Shown here: positions 17,081 to 26,219 of the stretch, piece after piece
Numbering within the stretch: the first letter of the stretch is position 1
Layout: every line of letters begins with the position of its first letter
Origin: Varibaculum cambriense
Lineage (GTDB): Bacteria; Actinomycetota; Actinomycetes; Actinomycetales; Actinomycetaceae
Length of the DNA: 64,000 bases
Reading direction: 5' to 3'
Assembly: GCF_022133705.1 (NCBI RefSeq)
Contig: NZ_JAKNHJ010000002.1
Span: forward strand, 1-64,000
Position numbers and translations under genes: made by a program
Notes under the pieces: model-generated
Databases searched by the model: none
What the model saw: only the letters and a program-made list of their open reading frames with translations
Told to the model about the DNA's origin: nothing

Positions 17081-19057
17081 ATGAGCAGCCAACCCCCAGC
17101 CCAGGAGGCAGCGGTCAAAGAATCATCCGGCAGCTTTTGGGGATTGCTGCGGGACAAACAATGGCGATCGGCTTTTAGCTACCTGGGAAACCAAGTCGCG
17201 AACTGGCCGATAGTGCGTTTTTTTCTGTCTTCGATTTCTGCGCGACTAACCGCACTAATGGCATTGGCCACCGCGATGATGATGATCATCTTGATTGTTT
17301 CCGTAACCTCGCATGTATCTAATGGGGTTTTTCAAAAACGTTTAAATATTGTGCTGCAAGATGCATCTTTGCGCACAGAAAGTTTGCAATCTGCTTTTGA
17401 TGCCACGGTGACCGATTCCGTCAGTGGGGTACAAGATGCGGCCTATACCTTAATGTCAGATCAACGAGATGCCTTGACCGGTGCAGGCGGGGTAGGAGCG
17501 ATGCTGCTGCGGGATCCAAATGAGACTCGCCCCCTAGCGATCAACGAAATTATTGACCCGGAACAACGCGTTTTAATCACTCCGCAGTTACGGAAAGCGG
17601 TTGAGCAAAAGGGCGGACTTCACTGGCAATCAGTGTCTTTGAAAAACTCGCAAGAGCAGAAAACTCCCGGTATCATTGTGGGTTCGCGAGTGTTTCTACC
17701 TGTGGTGGGTAGCTATGAATTCTATATGGTCTATTCCTTAGCCTATGAGCAACAAACCATTTATATGGTGAACCAGGTACTAATTTTTGGAACAGTGGTG
17801 CTGCTCGGGGTGTTAACAGTCCTGATGGCAGCGGTTTCTTATTCGACTATGGCGCCTGCGCGGCGAGCAGCAAAAGCAGCGCGCAAAGTCTCGGCCGGTA
17901 ATCTGCAGATTCACCTGCCGGTACGCGGTAGGGATGAGTTAGCACAGCTATCCCAAGCGTTAAACGATATGGCCAGCTATCTGCGAGAACAGATTAGCGA
18001 CTACGAAGAGCTGTCAACTTTACAGCAGCGATTTGTATCTGATGTTTCCCATGAGCTACGTACCCCGCTAGCCACTATTAGGATGGCGTCCGATTTGATT
18101 TATGATGAACGCGACCAGCTTTCGCCGACTAATGCCCGCTCCGCCACGATTCTGCACCGCCAAGTTGACCGTTTCGACAAAATGCTGGCGGATCTCATTG
18201 AGATTTCCCGAATTGATGCCTCCGTGGCCAAGCTTTCATTATCCGAGGTAAATCTGGGTTCTTTAGCGAGTGGAATTCTAGATTCTAATCGCACTCTCGC
18301 AGAAAACATGGGAGTAGAGGTAGTTTTAGAAACCTACGGGGATACCGTGGCGCAGGTAGATGAAACTCGCGTCAGCCGGATTGCCCAAAACTTGCTGGTG
18401 AACGCGATCGAGTTCGCGGAAGGTAAACCAGTGAAGGTTACAGTCGCCGGTTCAAAAACCGCAGTGGCTTTGCAGATCCGCGATCATGGTGCCGGTATGA
18501 CTGACGCGGTTGCGCAACATGTTTTCGATCGTTTTTACCGGGCGGATCCTTCCCGTAAACGTACCACTGGCGGTACCGGCCTGGGGCTCGCAATTTCTGC
18601 CGAGGACGCGGCTTTGCACTCCGGATTACTCACGGTTTTATCCTGCCCCCAGCAAGGTTCTGCTTTTACTCTGCTATTGCCCCGCCAGCAGGGAGAAGAA
18701 ATTGCGGATTTGCCAGAAGAAGTTGAAAACCAGGATTTGATTACCGCTCGCTCCCAGTGGGCTATCGACCATCCAGAAGACATTATTTTGTCGGAGGATC
18801 TAGAGGATACTGCTTTGGAAGTGCGCCACTTGGAGGCGAGTGACAGCCCTCAGCAGGAAATTCCCGTGAGTGCAGCAGACAGCCTACCCCGAATGCCGGC
18901 TGAGCTGCCTGCCGATATGAAAGAGTCAACTGCCGCTCAGCCATTGCCGCATATGCCAGCGCCCGACACGGTGATTGATGTTCAAGAGCGGATTAAGAAT
19001 CTGGAAGGTGATGACGCTGCGCAAACCAGCCCGGAGGGAAAGGCAGAGACTCAATGA
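17081..19057 (+). CDS. mtrB: Sensor histidine kinase MtrB
   Basis: A 658-residue sensor kinase. TM1 about 52-78, an extracytoplasmic sensor to about 225, TM2 about 228-252, HAMP, then the phospho-acceptor helix FVSDVSHELRTPLAT and an HATPase domain with DHGAGM and GGTGLGLAIS. Residues from about 550 onward are acidic and Pro/Gln-rich, probably disordered, longer than in many homologues. It lies six bases after mtrA and overlaps lpqB by four bases, giving the classical mtrA-mtrB-lpqB operon; LpqB is known to modulate MtrB in mycobacteria. Confidence 0.95.
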   Translation: MSSQPPAQEAAVKESSGSFWGLLRDKQWRSAFSYLGNQVANWPIVRFFLSSISARLTALMALATAMMMIILIVSVTSHVSNGVFQKRLNIVLQDASLRTESLQSAFDATVTDSVSGVQDAAYTLMSDQRDALTGAGGVGAMLLRDPNETRPLAINEIIDPEQRVLITPQLRKAVEQKGGLHWQSVSLKNSQEQKTPGIIVGSRVFLPVVGSYEFYMVYSLAYEQQTIYMVNQVLIFGTVVLLGVLTVLMAAVSYSTMAPARRAAKAARKVSAGNLQIHLPVRGRDELAQLSQALNDMASYLREQISDYEELSTLQQRFVSDVSHELRTPLATIRMASDLIYDERDQLSPTNARSATILHRQVDRFDKMLADLIEISRIDASVAKLSLSEVNLGSLASGILDSNRTLAENMGVEVVLETYGDTVAQVDETRVSRIAQNLLVNAIEFAEGKPVKVTVAGSKTAVALQIRDHGAGMTDAVAQHVFDRFYRADPSRKRTTGGTGLGLAISAEDAALHSGLLTVLSCPQQGSAFTLLLPRQQGEEIADLPEEVENQDLITARSQWAIDHPEDIILSEDLEDTALEVRHLEASDSPQQEIPVSAADSLPRMPAELPADMKESTAAQPLPHMPAPDTVIDVQERIKNLEGDDAAQTSPEGKAETQ

Positions 19058-20838
19058 ACTGGTTTAGTCGTGAGCTTCGGCATTGGGAAAAGCAATTGCT
19101 GCGGAGGTGGCGAAAAGATTTACCCGCGTCTTTGCGAAAGTCTGCTGCGTCCTCGAAAACCTTAAGAAATGGGAAAATCAGCGGGAGGAAGCGGCTTCGC
19201 TTGGGGATCCTGTGTACCTGCCTAGCTTTCACTTTGGCGGCTTGTGCATCCCTTCCTGACGCCGGGCCGGTGCATGAAGGCGAGGTGAATCCGGATTCTC
19301 GTAACCCGCTCGCCCAGTTGGCTACGGGACCGATTGATGGATCAACTCCCGAAAAACTACTGGCGGATTTCCAACAGGCCTGTGCCGCAGGTACTTACGA
19401 TGACTATGGAATTGCTAAACAGTTCCTAACCTCTGGTACTCGTCGCAGTTGGCAACCGAAAACTCAAGTAACCGTGCTGAAACCGAAGACGGAACTAAAA
19501 ATAGTTTTTGCTGATGGATCGAAATTGGCTACCGGAAGTGGACAACCGGTATTGCGGGTCAACAAAGTGGGAATGAGGCAGAGTTTCCGGCAAGAGGAAA
19601 CCGTTAAATACGAGTTGACGAAGGAGGGCGGACAGTGGCGGATCAGTTCGCTGCCTGACGGAGTGGTGTTAACCAATACGGCGTTTAAGAATGCTTATTC
19701 GAAGCGAAACGTTTACTACTGGTCGAGTGATCATCGCTTTTTAATTCCTGATCCCCGGTGGGTGCCGCGTAAGAACATTGCCCAATACTTGCTGACGGCA
19801 CTGTTTTCTGCCCCTACCATTGATCTTGAAGGTGCGGTGAGTGCGACAGAGCCGATCACCAAGATTCCTTCTAACTTGGTTACTATGCAAGGTCGCAAAG
19901 CCATGGTCGAACTGCCCGACACTTTGCGATTACGTTCTGAAACGGAAATGGCAAGGATATATCAGCAAGTAAATGCCACTTTATTGGGGATTGCTGGGAT
20001 TGATGAGGTTACAGTTTCGCAAAACGGTAAAGCTCTACCGGATCCTGCTGAGCAGTCAGCCCCGGTAAAGAAACAGATGATGCTGGGGGTTAAGAATGGG
20101 GCAGTAATCGAGGAATCCGATACCCGCTCCGGGGTATTTACAACGGCACAAGACCTGGGCGGGGAAATTACTTGGCCTACTCCCGGGCCAGTCGGCACTG
20201 ATTTCCAGGTAGCGATTCGCGGGGGCAAAGAACTGGTACGCTTGCAACGCGGAAAAGCCCCCCAGGTTCTTTACCGAGGCGAGAATCTGCGGGTTCCGCA
20301 AGTTGACCCTTGGGGCTGGGCATGGACTGGGGACGCTTCCAAACCCGGGGATATGGTGGCAGTAAATAGCCATTTTCAGGTGGCGCGAGTGAAAATCTCT
20401 GAGGGTGAAAACTGGAAAATCCCGTTTTTTGCGCTCAGTGCTCCCGGGGTACGCGGCCTAATCTTATGGCAGGTGGGATACAGTTTCCAAGGTAGAATGG
20501 CAACCGTGATCCGAGCAGAAGATGGCACCCCTACCCAGATAAAGGTGGGCAAGCTAGGTACCGATATCTTGTCTGAGGTAGCTTCGGCAGCTTGGATTGA
20601 TTCGGGCCAGGTAGCAGTTCTACAGTCCGGAGGTAACCCGAAAATACAGGTGCTGGCGGTGAACTCGTACGATGAAACCTTTGAGGCGGCGCCGAAGTCT
20701 CAATACTTGGTGCCCAATCCTTCCAACGGGAATGTGCAGGTAGTTAACGAGCTAGGAACGCGGCTGGGGCATATCCAACAGTCGTGGCGAGTACTCGGAA
20801 ATGGGGTTTCTTATCCCGCATTTGCGGCAAGCAGTTAG
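19054..20838 (+). CDS. lpqB: Lipoprotein LpqB
   Basis: A 594-residue lipoprotein. The lipobox LAAC puts the lipidated Cys at 64, after a hydrophobic stretch (50-63). A GerMN-like domain covers about 200-320, followed by a beta-propeller-like C-terminal part. The N-terminal extension of about 45 residues before the signal is longer and more basic than usual, so the true start may lie downstream, though the ATGA overlap with mtrB supports the assigned one. In mycobacteria LpqB interacts with the MtrB sensor domain and influences MtrA phosphorylation. The operon context makes the same role likely. Confidence 0.93.
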   Translation: MNWFSRELRHWEKQLLRRWRKDLPASLRKSAASSKTLRNGKISGRKRLRLGILCTCLAFTLAACASLPDAGPVHEGEVNPDSRNPLAQLATGPIDGSTPEKLLADFQQACAAGTYDDYGIAKQFLTSGTRRSWQPKTQVTVLKPKTELKIVFADGSKLATGSGQPVLRVNKVGMRQSFRQEETVKYELTKEGGQWRISSLPDGVVLTNTAFKNAYSKRNVYYWSSDHRFLIPDPRWVPRKNIAQYLLTALFSAPTIDLEGAVSATEPITKIPSNLVTMQGRKAMVELPDTLRLRSETEMARIYQQVNATLLGIAGIDEVTVSQNGKALPDPAEQSAPVKKQMMLGVKNGAVIEESDTRSGVFTTAQDLGGEITWPTPGPVGTDFQVAIRGGKELVRLQRGKAPQVLYRGENLRVPQVDPWGWAWTGDASKPGDMVAVNSHFQVARVKISEGENWKIPFFALSAPGVRGLILWQVGYSFQGRMATVIRAEDGTPTQIKVGKLGTDILSEVASAAWIDSGQVAVLQSGGNPKIQVLAVNSYDETFEAAPKSQYLVPNPSNGNVQVVNELGTRLGHIQQSWRVLGNGVSYPAFAASS

Positions 20839-20986
20839 CGTTAACATCAGTTCGCGTCTAGTTTCAGATTTTTCTTAGCTTTGATGGTTTCAGGTGCTTT
20901 GGTTCCCAAGGCCAAGCGCTCCAAGTTTTCCAGAGAGAATTTTTTTCTGAAAACATCACTGCAGTTGAAGCTAGCAAGCTGTATCT

Positions 20987-21736
20987 ATGGCAGACCATCT
21001 TCTTTCCAGCCATCCTCAAAAACTATCTACTCTAGTCGGAGCGCAGGTGGCTAAAACCTATCGAGATTTTTCTACCTTGATATTTCCGGAGAGTTGCCCC
21101 GGTTGTGGGCAGTTGGATACCCGGTTATGTGATCGGTGTAGAGGGATATTTTTGCGCGCTCCCATAACAGTTAGTGCAGCTATTCCCCTTGATGCAGGTA
21201 TAAATGAGATTTGGACTCTCAGCGTTTACCGGGGTTCAGCTCGCAAAGTTGTATTGGCGATGAAGCACTCGCGATCTGCCTATTACCAAGAGCTACCACT
21301 CTTTTTTGGAGCGGCAGCCGGTAAGAGCCTCGCTGCCAGTTTTCGGAGGCCGGTTATAGTATGTCCTGTGCCGTCAACTTTTCGGTTTGGCAAAACTGCG
21401 ATCTCTTCTACCGCTGGCAGGTTGGCTGCCGGAATTGCCTCCTCGTTGGAGGCCGAAGGGGTAGCAGTAGGGTTATCGGGCTTGTTAGAGCTCAAAGCAG
21501 GTAGTAAAAAGCAGGCGGGACGCAGTTTTGAGGAGCGGGTTCGCGGGCGGACAGGAAGTATGCGGCTGGCAGCGGGGGCAGATTTTGATTTTAGTAAGGA
21601 AGTGTTGCTAGTCGATGACGTGATTACCACGGGAGCGACCATTCGGGAGGCAGCTCGGGTAATAAATGGGGAACACGCACAGGTGAAAGCAGTGTTCTCA
21701 TTTAGCGTAGCGGAAGGCAGCCTCAAAACCCCTTAA
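20987..21736 (+). CDS. comF: ComF-family phosphoribosyltransferase-like protein
   Basis: A 249-residue protein. The N-terminal zinc-ribbon (CPGC about 37-40 and CDRC) is followed by a type I PRTase domain whose PRPP-binding motif is EVLLVDDVITTGATI (about 203-217). PVPST and the Arg-rich flexible loop (AGRSFEERVRGR) are as in ComF. The family is linked to DNA uptake in Gram-positive bacteria, but the biochemical role in actinobacteria is unclear. It sits in its usual place between lpqB and hpf, 148 bases after lpqB, so it may have its own promoter. Confidence 0.88.
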   Translation: MADHLLSSHPQKLSTLVGAQVAKTYRDFSTLIFPESCPGCGQLDTRLCDRCRGIFLRAPITVSAAIPLDAGINEIWTLSVYRGSARKVVLAMKHSRSAYYQELPLFFGAAAGKSLAASFRRPVIVCPVPSTFRFGKTAISSTAGRLAAGIASSLEAEGVAVGLSGLLELKAGSKKQAGRSFEERVRGRTGSMRLAAGADFDFSKEVLLVDDVITTGATIREAARVINGEHAQVKAVFSFSVAEGSLKTP

Positions 21737-21774
21737 TCATTCCCGGTAATGCGGTAAAATTTTGGTACTTGAAA

Positions 21775-21885
21775 AGCCCAAAGATGGGCGAAAGGGGGTG
21801 GTAGCTGCAATCACCGCGACCGGAATGATCCGGATCGCATCGATTCGGGATCTTTGATCCCCATACTGTGCCCTGGAGGACACCA
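21775..21885 (+). ncRNA. Structured 5' leader of hpf (candidate raiA-associated hairpins)
   Basis: The region before hpf contains closely spaced hairpins: GCCC-aaagat-GGGC (21777-21790), CCGG-aatgat-CCGG (about 21820-21833) and GGGATC-ttt-GATCCC (21848-21862), then CTGGAGG and the ATG. Conserved hairpin RNAs have been described upstream of raiA/hpf genes in other bacteria; whether this is the same motif needs a covariance-model search. Shown directly: the palindromes. The regulatory role is inferred. Confidence 0.4.
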
Positions 21886-22554
21886 ATGGAAATTATCGTT
21901 GAAGCACGAAATGCTGAAATCCACCCCAATTTCCGCCAATATGCCGAGGAAAAAGTCGCTAAGGTTGAACAGTTTTATCCGCGAGTACAGCGGGTAAATG
22001 TGGAACTCACTCACGAACCAAATCAGCGGCAAGCAGATACTTCCGAGAAAGTGGAACTGACAGTTTTCGGAAAGGGGCCGATTATTCGCGCTGAGGCCAG
22101 TTCTTCTGACCGTTACGCCTCAGTAGATATTGCTTGTGGCAAACTATATGAGCGGCTGCGTCGCGCCCGTGACCGGGCTAAGGATCATCGTCGCCACCGG
22201 GATTCGCACCGTCAAGAAGAGCCTTTAAAGATTGAGGAACTCAATTTGAAAGATGCGGCGAAGGCGGTCACCCCGAAAGATGATGAGTTTTCTCCCGATA
22301 TTGCGCGCGAGAGGAAAATCGGGGTAGCTGATGAAAGCCAATTAGGCGATTCTCCAGTGGTGGTGCGGCAAAAACTACACGAAGCATCAGTGATGACTGT
22401 TAGTGAGGCGCTCTACCAAATGGAACTGGTAGGACACCCGTTCTTCGTGTTCATCGATTCCGAAACCATGCAACCGTGCGCGGTCTATCACCGTCGTGGC
22501 TGGACTTATGGGGTTATTCGCCTGGATGCCACCGCGACTCCCCGGGAAAAATAG
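21886..22554 (+). CDS. hpf: Long-form ribosome hibernation promoting factor
   Basis: A 222-residue long HPF. The N-terminal S30AE domain (about 1-105; MEIIVEARNAEIHPNFRQYAEEKV) binds the decoding centre, and the C-terminal domain (about 160-220; VVVRQKLHEASVMTVSEALYQMELVGHPFFVFIDSETMQPCAVYHRRGWTYGVI in substance) mediates 100S dimer formation. A charged linker joins them. The ATG at 21886 is chosen because GGAGG precedes it by seven bases and the family begins MEI. It ends before a strong palindrome and converges with the ThrE gene. It closes the mtrAB-lpqB-comF-hpf block. Confidence 0.94.
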   Translation: MEIIVEARNAEIHPNFRQYAEEKVAKVEQFYPRVQRVNVELTHEPNQRQADTSEKVELTVFGKGPIIRAEASSSDRYASVDIACGKLYERLRRARDRAKDHRRHRDSHRQEEPLKIEELNLKDAAKAVTPKDDEFSPDIARERKIGVADESQLGDSPVVVRQKLHEASVMTVSEALYQMELVGHPFFVFIDSETMQPCAVYHRRGWTYGVIRLDATATPREK

Positions 22555-22671
22555 TCGCCGTAGTTGCCGATTATTTGCATTTAGTGACTAGTAGCTAGCT
22601 AGAACAGTTGGTTTTTAATCTATAGCCCGTGGCCTAGACACCTAGGAACAGGTAATAAATCCAGAAAATCA

Positions 22672-22707
22672 GGAGGGGGTCGCTGACGATCGTCAGCGAC
22701 CCCCTCC
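22672..22707 (-). terminator. 36-bp perfect palindrome between hpf and the ThrE gene
   Basis: A 36-base sequence whose 18-base halves are exact reverse complements, with no loop: it begins GGAGGGGGTCGC and centres on GATC. It lies between the convergent ends of hpf (22554) and the ThrE gene (22717). On the minus strand it is followed by TGATTTTC, a short T-run, so a terminator for the ThrE transcript is likely, perhaps acting both ways. Confidence 0.7.
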
Positions 22708-22716
22708 AACTATTAG

Positions 22717-24159
22717 TCAGCGCATCTGGAAACGGCGATTGCCGTCATTCCACCCAGTTTTTTCCAACAGCCGGGGCTGCGCGGTATCACGGTCAATGCG
22801 CCAGCCGGGATCAGTGAGCATTCTAGAAATCGCTAGCCCCACTCCGATGGATAAAACCACAAAAAACACTTGGACAAGAGCGGCGGTGGCTTGGGGAATA
22901 TCACCATTCGAAAGGTGAGTAATCGCGGCGTAGAGGGGCACTCCGGGAATCATAATCACCACTGCGGGCACTGTCAGTGAGGTACGGGAGAACCGGAAAC
23001 CGCTGAGGCGAGAAATAAAATGTGCCACGATCCCAATAGTTAAAGCCGCCAGACCTACAGCTGCCTGCGGTAGCATTCCCTGTGACACCAGAAACAGTCG
23101 TCCCACATTGGCAAATCCCGCAACCAGGGCAGCGCAAATTGCCACTTGCGGGCGGATGGAAAACAGCACGGCGAAACCAAAAGAAGCCACCACCGAACAG
23201 GTAAATTGCAGCAAGTATAGAGCTACTCCGGTGACCGGGAAAGCCGTGGGTGGGTCAATATGCCACTGAAATAAGGTGGCAATCATCCAAACCGATATTC
23301 CGGCTGAAATCACCAACATAATAACGTAGGTCATGCGGGAAATCCCGGCTAGGAAATCCATTCTTACCAAGTCTAATATCGCGGTTACCAGCGGGAATCC
23401 TGGAACCAGAAACAATACTGCGGAAATAATTCCTTGCGGGTGGCCAACCGAAACCAGCCCAGTCAACACCAATGCTTGACTAACTCCCATGTAGATCAAG
23501 GAAGCAAGCAGACCACAAAGCATCCACACTCCAAAATGGTTGGCGTGACGTTTTAGCATCGCGCGGCGCAATATCTGTCCGCAAAGAGCCGCAATCGCCA
23601 CCACTAAGCATTCGACCAGTCCGCCCCGGTTAAGGAAACAAAAGCCTGCGCAGGCAACCCCGGAGGCTAGGCAGTTAATAACGGCAGGATAAGGCGGCTT
23701 GCGGTGGACAATTTCGTCGATACGCTGTTGGGCGTCCTCCACTAGCAGCCCCGGTTTTAAAGCGCGTACAAACAGGCGTAAATCATCTAGTCGCGCAGCG
23801 TTAGTCCCGAATGTACGTTGCTCATGAGACTCAGTTCGGAAAGTTCCATGAGCATAAACCGAGGTGACTATCTCGGAAAAAGTTACTTGCGAGTGTTGCG
23901 CTTCAATCCCGACAGCGTTGGCCAGCCTGGCCATCGAAAATTTAACCAGATAGGCACTAGCACCCGCCGCTAACAGAGTGCGTCCCAGGTGGGTTACTAC
24001 TCCAGATTGGGCAGCTAGCCGGTCGCGTAAGGCGCGAAGCTCGTCATGCTCGCTACCGTGGGGATTAAGAGTATCCCCTTTGGACTGGCGTAAAGCGTCG
24101 TCTGAGGAAGATTCGTGTCTGTCAGCACTGATGTTGTTTTGGGCGGATTCTTGCTTCAT
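22717..24159 (-). CDS. ThrE-type threonine/serine exporter
   Basis: A 480-residue membrane protein of the ThrE family. The N-terminal part (about 40-200) is a soluble DUF1212-like domain (LGRTLLAAGASAYLVKFSMARLANAVGI) with a basic amphipathic end, and the C-terminal part has about ten membrane segments. The family exports threonine and serine in corynebacteria; substrates here are inferred. The ATG at 24159, seven codons inside the longest reading, has GGGGAG seven bases upstream and is preferred. The first 35 residues are polar and probably disordered. Lies alone between two palindromes. Confidence 0.85.
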   Translation of the reverse strand: MKQESAQNNISADRHESSSDDALRQSKGDTLNPHGSEHDELRALRDRLAAQSGVVTHLGRTLLAAGASAYLVKFSMARLANAVGIEAQHSQVTFSEIVTSVYAHGTFRTESHEQRTFGTNAARLDDLRLFVRALKPGLLVEDAQQRIDEIVHRKPPYPAVINCLASGVACAGFCFLNRGGLVECLVVAIAALCGQILRRAMLKRHANHFGVWMLCGLLASLIYMGVSQALVLTGLVSVGHPQGIISAVLFLVPGFPLVTAILDLVRMDFLAGISRMTYVIMLVISAGISVWMIATLFQWHIDPPTAFPVTGVALYLLQFTCSVVASFGFAVLFSIRPQVAICAALVAGFANVGRLFLVSQGMLPQAAVGLAALTIGIVAHFISRLSGFRFSRTSLTVPAVVIMIPGVPLYAAITHLSNGDIPQATAALVQVFFVVLSIGVGLAISRMLTDPGWRIDRDTAQPRLLEKTGWNDGNRRFQMR

Positions 24160-24229
24160 AAGATAATTATCTCCCCGCACCTCCGCAAGTATCCAGGACG
24201 AAAGAGTTAAATCAGGGGCGATAATTATT

Positions 24230-24264
24230 ACAATGCGCCAGCCCGGTTAGGGCTGACGCATTGT
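24230..24264 (-). terminator. Hairpin terminator of the AspT-type gene
   Basis: A 15-bp stem (ACAATGCG-cCAGCCC against GGGCTga-CGCATTGT, one wobble pair) with loop GGTTA lies 20 bases beyond the stop of the AspT-type gene and before the ThrE gene. The following bases on the minus strand are AT-rich without a long T-run. Confidence 0.6.
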
Positions 24265-24284
24265 AAAACTAAAGTATCGACAGG

Positions 24285-25883
24285 CTACAGACCACCGATG
24301 ATTTGGGCGATTAGGATCTTACCCACCATCGCCAAGGGGTAAACCAGGGAGTAACCAAGCGCCACTCGCGGATCAAAGTTAGTGCGGTTATTCGCATAGG
24401 CGAGGACGGCCGGCTGAGTTTGCGCCCCAGCCAATAGACCAGATAGGCGGGTTCCACCCATCTTGAACGCGTAGCGCATCACGAAATACAAACCGAAGCC
24501 TACGGTGAGGGTAACTGCCATACCTACCAGTAGAATCCCTAGCCAAGCCCCGGAGGTAAAGGCTTTCATAATCTGTCCGCCAGCGTTATACCCGGCTTGT
24601 GCCAAGAACACCAGCAGACCAAACTCGGCAAGCACCTGACAGGCGGTATAAGGCAAAGCGGTGGGGAAGGGGCCGATCCGTCCTACTCGGCCAAATACCA
24701 GCCCTACTAGCAGCGTTCCAGCTGCAGAACCAATCGTGAAGTATTCGCCACTAGGAGTAAGGATGGGGAACTCGCCGATTAGCAGTCCCAAAACCATACC
24801 AATACCTAAAGCTACCGGGTTAATAGAGGTCAAACCGGTAGTAGAGTCCCCAAAGTACTTAGATAGCTCTTTAAGGTTCTTGGTGGGCGCCACAACCCGA
24901 ACCCGGTCTCCCATCTGAAGTACCAGGTCAGCGCGCCCTAACATATCGGTGTCGCCACGCCGTACCCGCGACACAGTCGCTTGGTAACGTTCCTCCAGGC
25001 CAAGCTCCCCTAAAGTGCGTCCAGCCAGCTTCGGATCAGAAATAGTTATCCGGCGATAGTCCCAATCCCGCCGGTCGGCAGCAAGGGAAATAGAGGAATC
25101 ATGCCCCAACTCAGAAACCACTTCAACTACCAAATTCTGCGGACCAACCACGGTCACCAGGCAGCCTTTACCGAGTTTAGTGTCGGCAGTGGGGCGCACA
25201 ATCGGCCCGTCCTCGGTTTCCCGAAGCCGAGAAAACCGCACGTTTTCGCCAACATGGGCACGAATATCGCGCACCGAAGGGAGGTCATCCCGCTCAACTC
25301 GCACCGTGCGAGAAACCAAAGATGCGGGGCGGTCTTTATCGTTCTTGCCATAGTTGAGAGCTAAAGTAGCTACGATTAGCATTCCGAAAACGCCAAACAA
25401 GTAGGCAATGGAATAGGCAACTGTTGCCGACTGCTCATCACCTGAGGCCGCGCCGGCAGCAGCTAGAGCGGGGGTGTTAGTAATTGCGCCCGCAAAAGTA
25501 CCGCCGATAGTGGCCGCATCCATTCCCGCGATTTTGCCTAGCAGGCAGGCAACTACGCCCCCGCCGGCTAACACCGCGAAAGTAGCGGCCATAATCCCTA
25601 AAGATTTCTTCAGAGAAGCAAAGAAAGAATTACCCGAGTTAATCCCGATAGCAAAAGCAAATAGAGCCAGACCGAGCTTTCCGAACTCATGCGGGAATTT
25701 GGAAACCATATCCACGCCATAGGAAGTGCCCCAGGCAGAGATCCCGATCGCTAGGAAGAGGACGGCAGCCGCCCCCAAACCGATTCCTTTGATCCGGAAA
25801 TGACCCAGGTACATCCCGATCCCGATTAACCCGAAAAGTACAAGTACCGGCTGTTCTGCCAGGTATTGGAAGACTGTCTGCAC
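24285..25883 (-). CDS. AspT/YbjL-type transporter with two TrkA-C domains
   Basis: A 532-residue transporter of the aspartate:alanine exchanger family (TIGR01625 duplicated membrane domain). Five or so membrane segments, with the signature GGTFAGAITNTPALAAA, are followed by a cytoplasmic block (about 195-355) with two TrkA-C/RCK-like domains, then a second set of membrane segments with GAQTQPAVLAYANN as the counterpart motif. The start is set at GTG 25883, where AAGGAGG stands four bases upstream, not at the ATG seven codons earlier. Relatives exchange aspartate and alanine or carry other carboxylates; the substrate here is not determined. Confidence 0.85.
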   Translation of the reverse strand: MQTVFQYLAEQPVLVLFGLIGIGMYLGHFRIKGIGLGAAAVLFLAIGISAWGTSYGVDMVSKFPHEFGKLGLALFAFAIGINSGNSFFASLKKSLGIMAATFAVLAGGGVVACLLGKIAGMDAATIGGTFAGAITNTPALAAAGAASGDEQSATVAYSIAYLFGVFGMLIVATLALNYGKNDKDRPASLVSRTVRVERDDLPSVRDIRAHVGENVRFSRLRETEDGPIVRPTADTKLGKGCLVTVVGPQNLVVEVVSELGHDSSISLAADRRDWDYRRITISDPKLAGRTLGELGLEERYQATVSRVRRGDTDMLGRADLVLQMGDRVRVVAPTKNLKELSKYFGDSTTGLTSINPVALGIGMVLGLLIGEFPILTPSGEYFTIGSAAGTLLVGLVFGRVGRIGPFPTALPYTACQVLAEFGLLVFLAQAGYNAGGQIMKAFTSGAWLGILLVGMAVTLTVGFGLYFVMRYAFKMGGTRLSGLLAGAQTQPAVLAYANNRTNFDPRVALGYSLVYPLAMVGKILIAQIIGGL

Positions 25884-26099
25884 GGTTCCTCCTTGTAAAG
25901 CCATACGACAGTATCCATCTTGTCATAGCCTCTCCTAGGACTGTCAGACCAAAGTCCATTTAAGAGGTGAAAATAGGGAGGAGTGGGTCACCATTACGGT
26001 GAAAATCGATACTTGTCCGGTAGACGAACTTAGCTTCGCGTATCAAAACGTGAGACGAAGCCCAGTGCAGAGGGTGTGGGACGTAGAGTTTAGCCTGTT

Positions 26100-26168
26100 A
26101 TGACGAAACGAATTATTGAGCTAGTCGCCCTAGTACTGCTGGTACCAGGGAGGGCTAGACACGTCTAA
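26100..26168 (+). CDS. ilvBNC leader peptide
   Basis: A 22-codon reading frame, ATG to TAA, too short for usual gene finding. It begins MTKR and continues IIELVALVLLV, so 11 consecutive residues contain nine branched-chain amino acids (2 Ile, 4 Leu, 3 Val); another Val ends it. It stands about 95 bases before ilvB and just before overlapping RNA stems. This is the design of leader peptides in branched-chain attenuators: lack of charged tRNA stalls the ribosome in the Ile/Leu/Val run. It has no other likely function. Confidence 0.85.
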   Translation: MTKRIIELVALVLLVPGRARHV

Positions 26169-26219
26169 AATCGTTTCGAGACGTAGCAAGCCCTAGGTAA
26201 CAGCACCTAGGGCTTTTTT
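26120..26219 (+). promoter_or_regulatory. Transcription attenuator of the ilvBNC operon
   Basis: Three mutually exclusive stems are visible. A pause stem pairs TAG..GCCCT..GTAC (about 26124-26135) with GTACCAGGGAGGGCTA (26142-26157). The antiterminator pairs AGGGCT (26151-26156) with AGCCCT (26189-26194) and, inside it, ACGTCT (26161-26166) with AGACGT (26179-26184). The terminator is AGCCCTAGGT (26189-26198), loop AACAGC, ACCTAGGGCT (26205-26214), then six T (26214-26219). Ribosome stalling in the Ile/Leu/Val codons would free AGGGCT to form the antiterminator. The inference follows the well-known attenuation model. Confidence 0.85.

Noticed and set aside
21283-21726. A 147-codon minus-strand frame
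   Set aside because: Antisense to comF, whose PRPP motif is certain.
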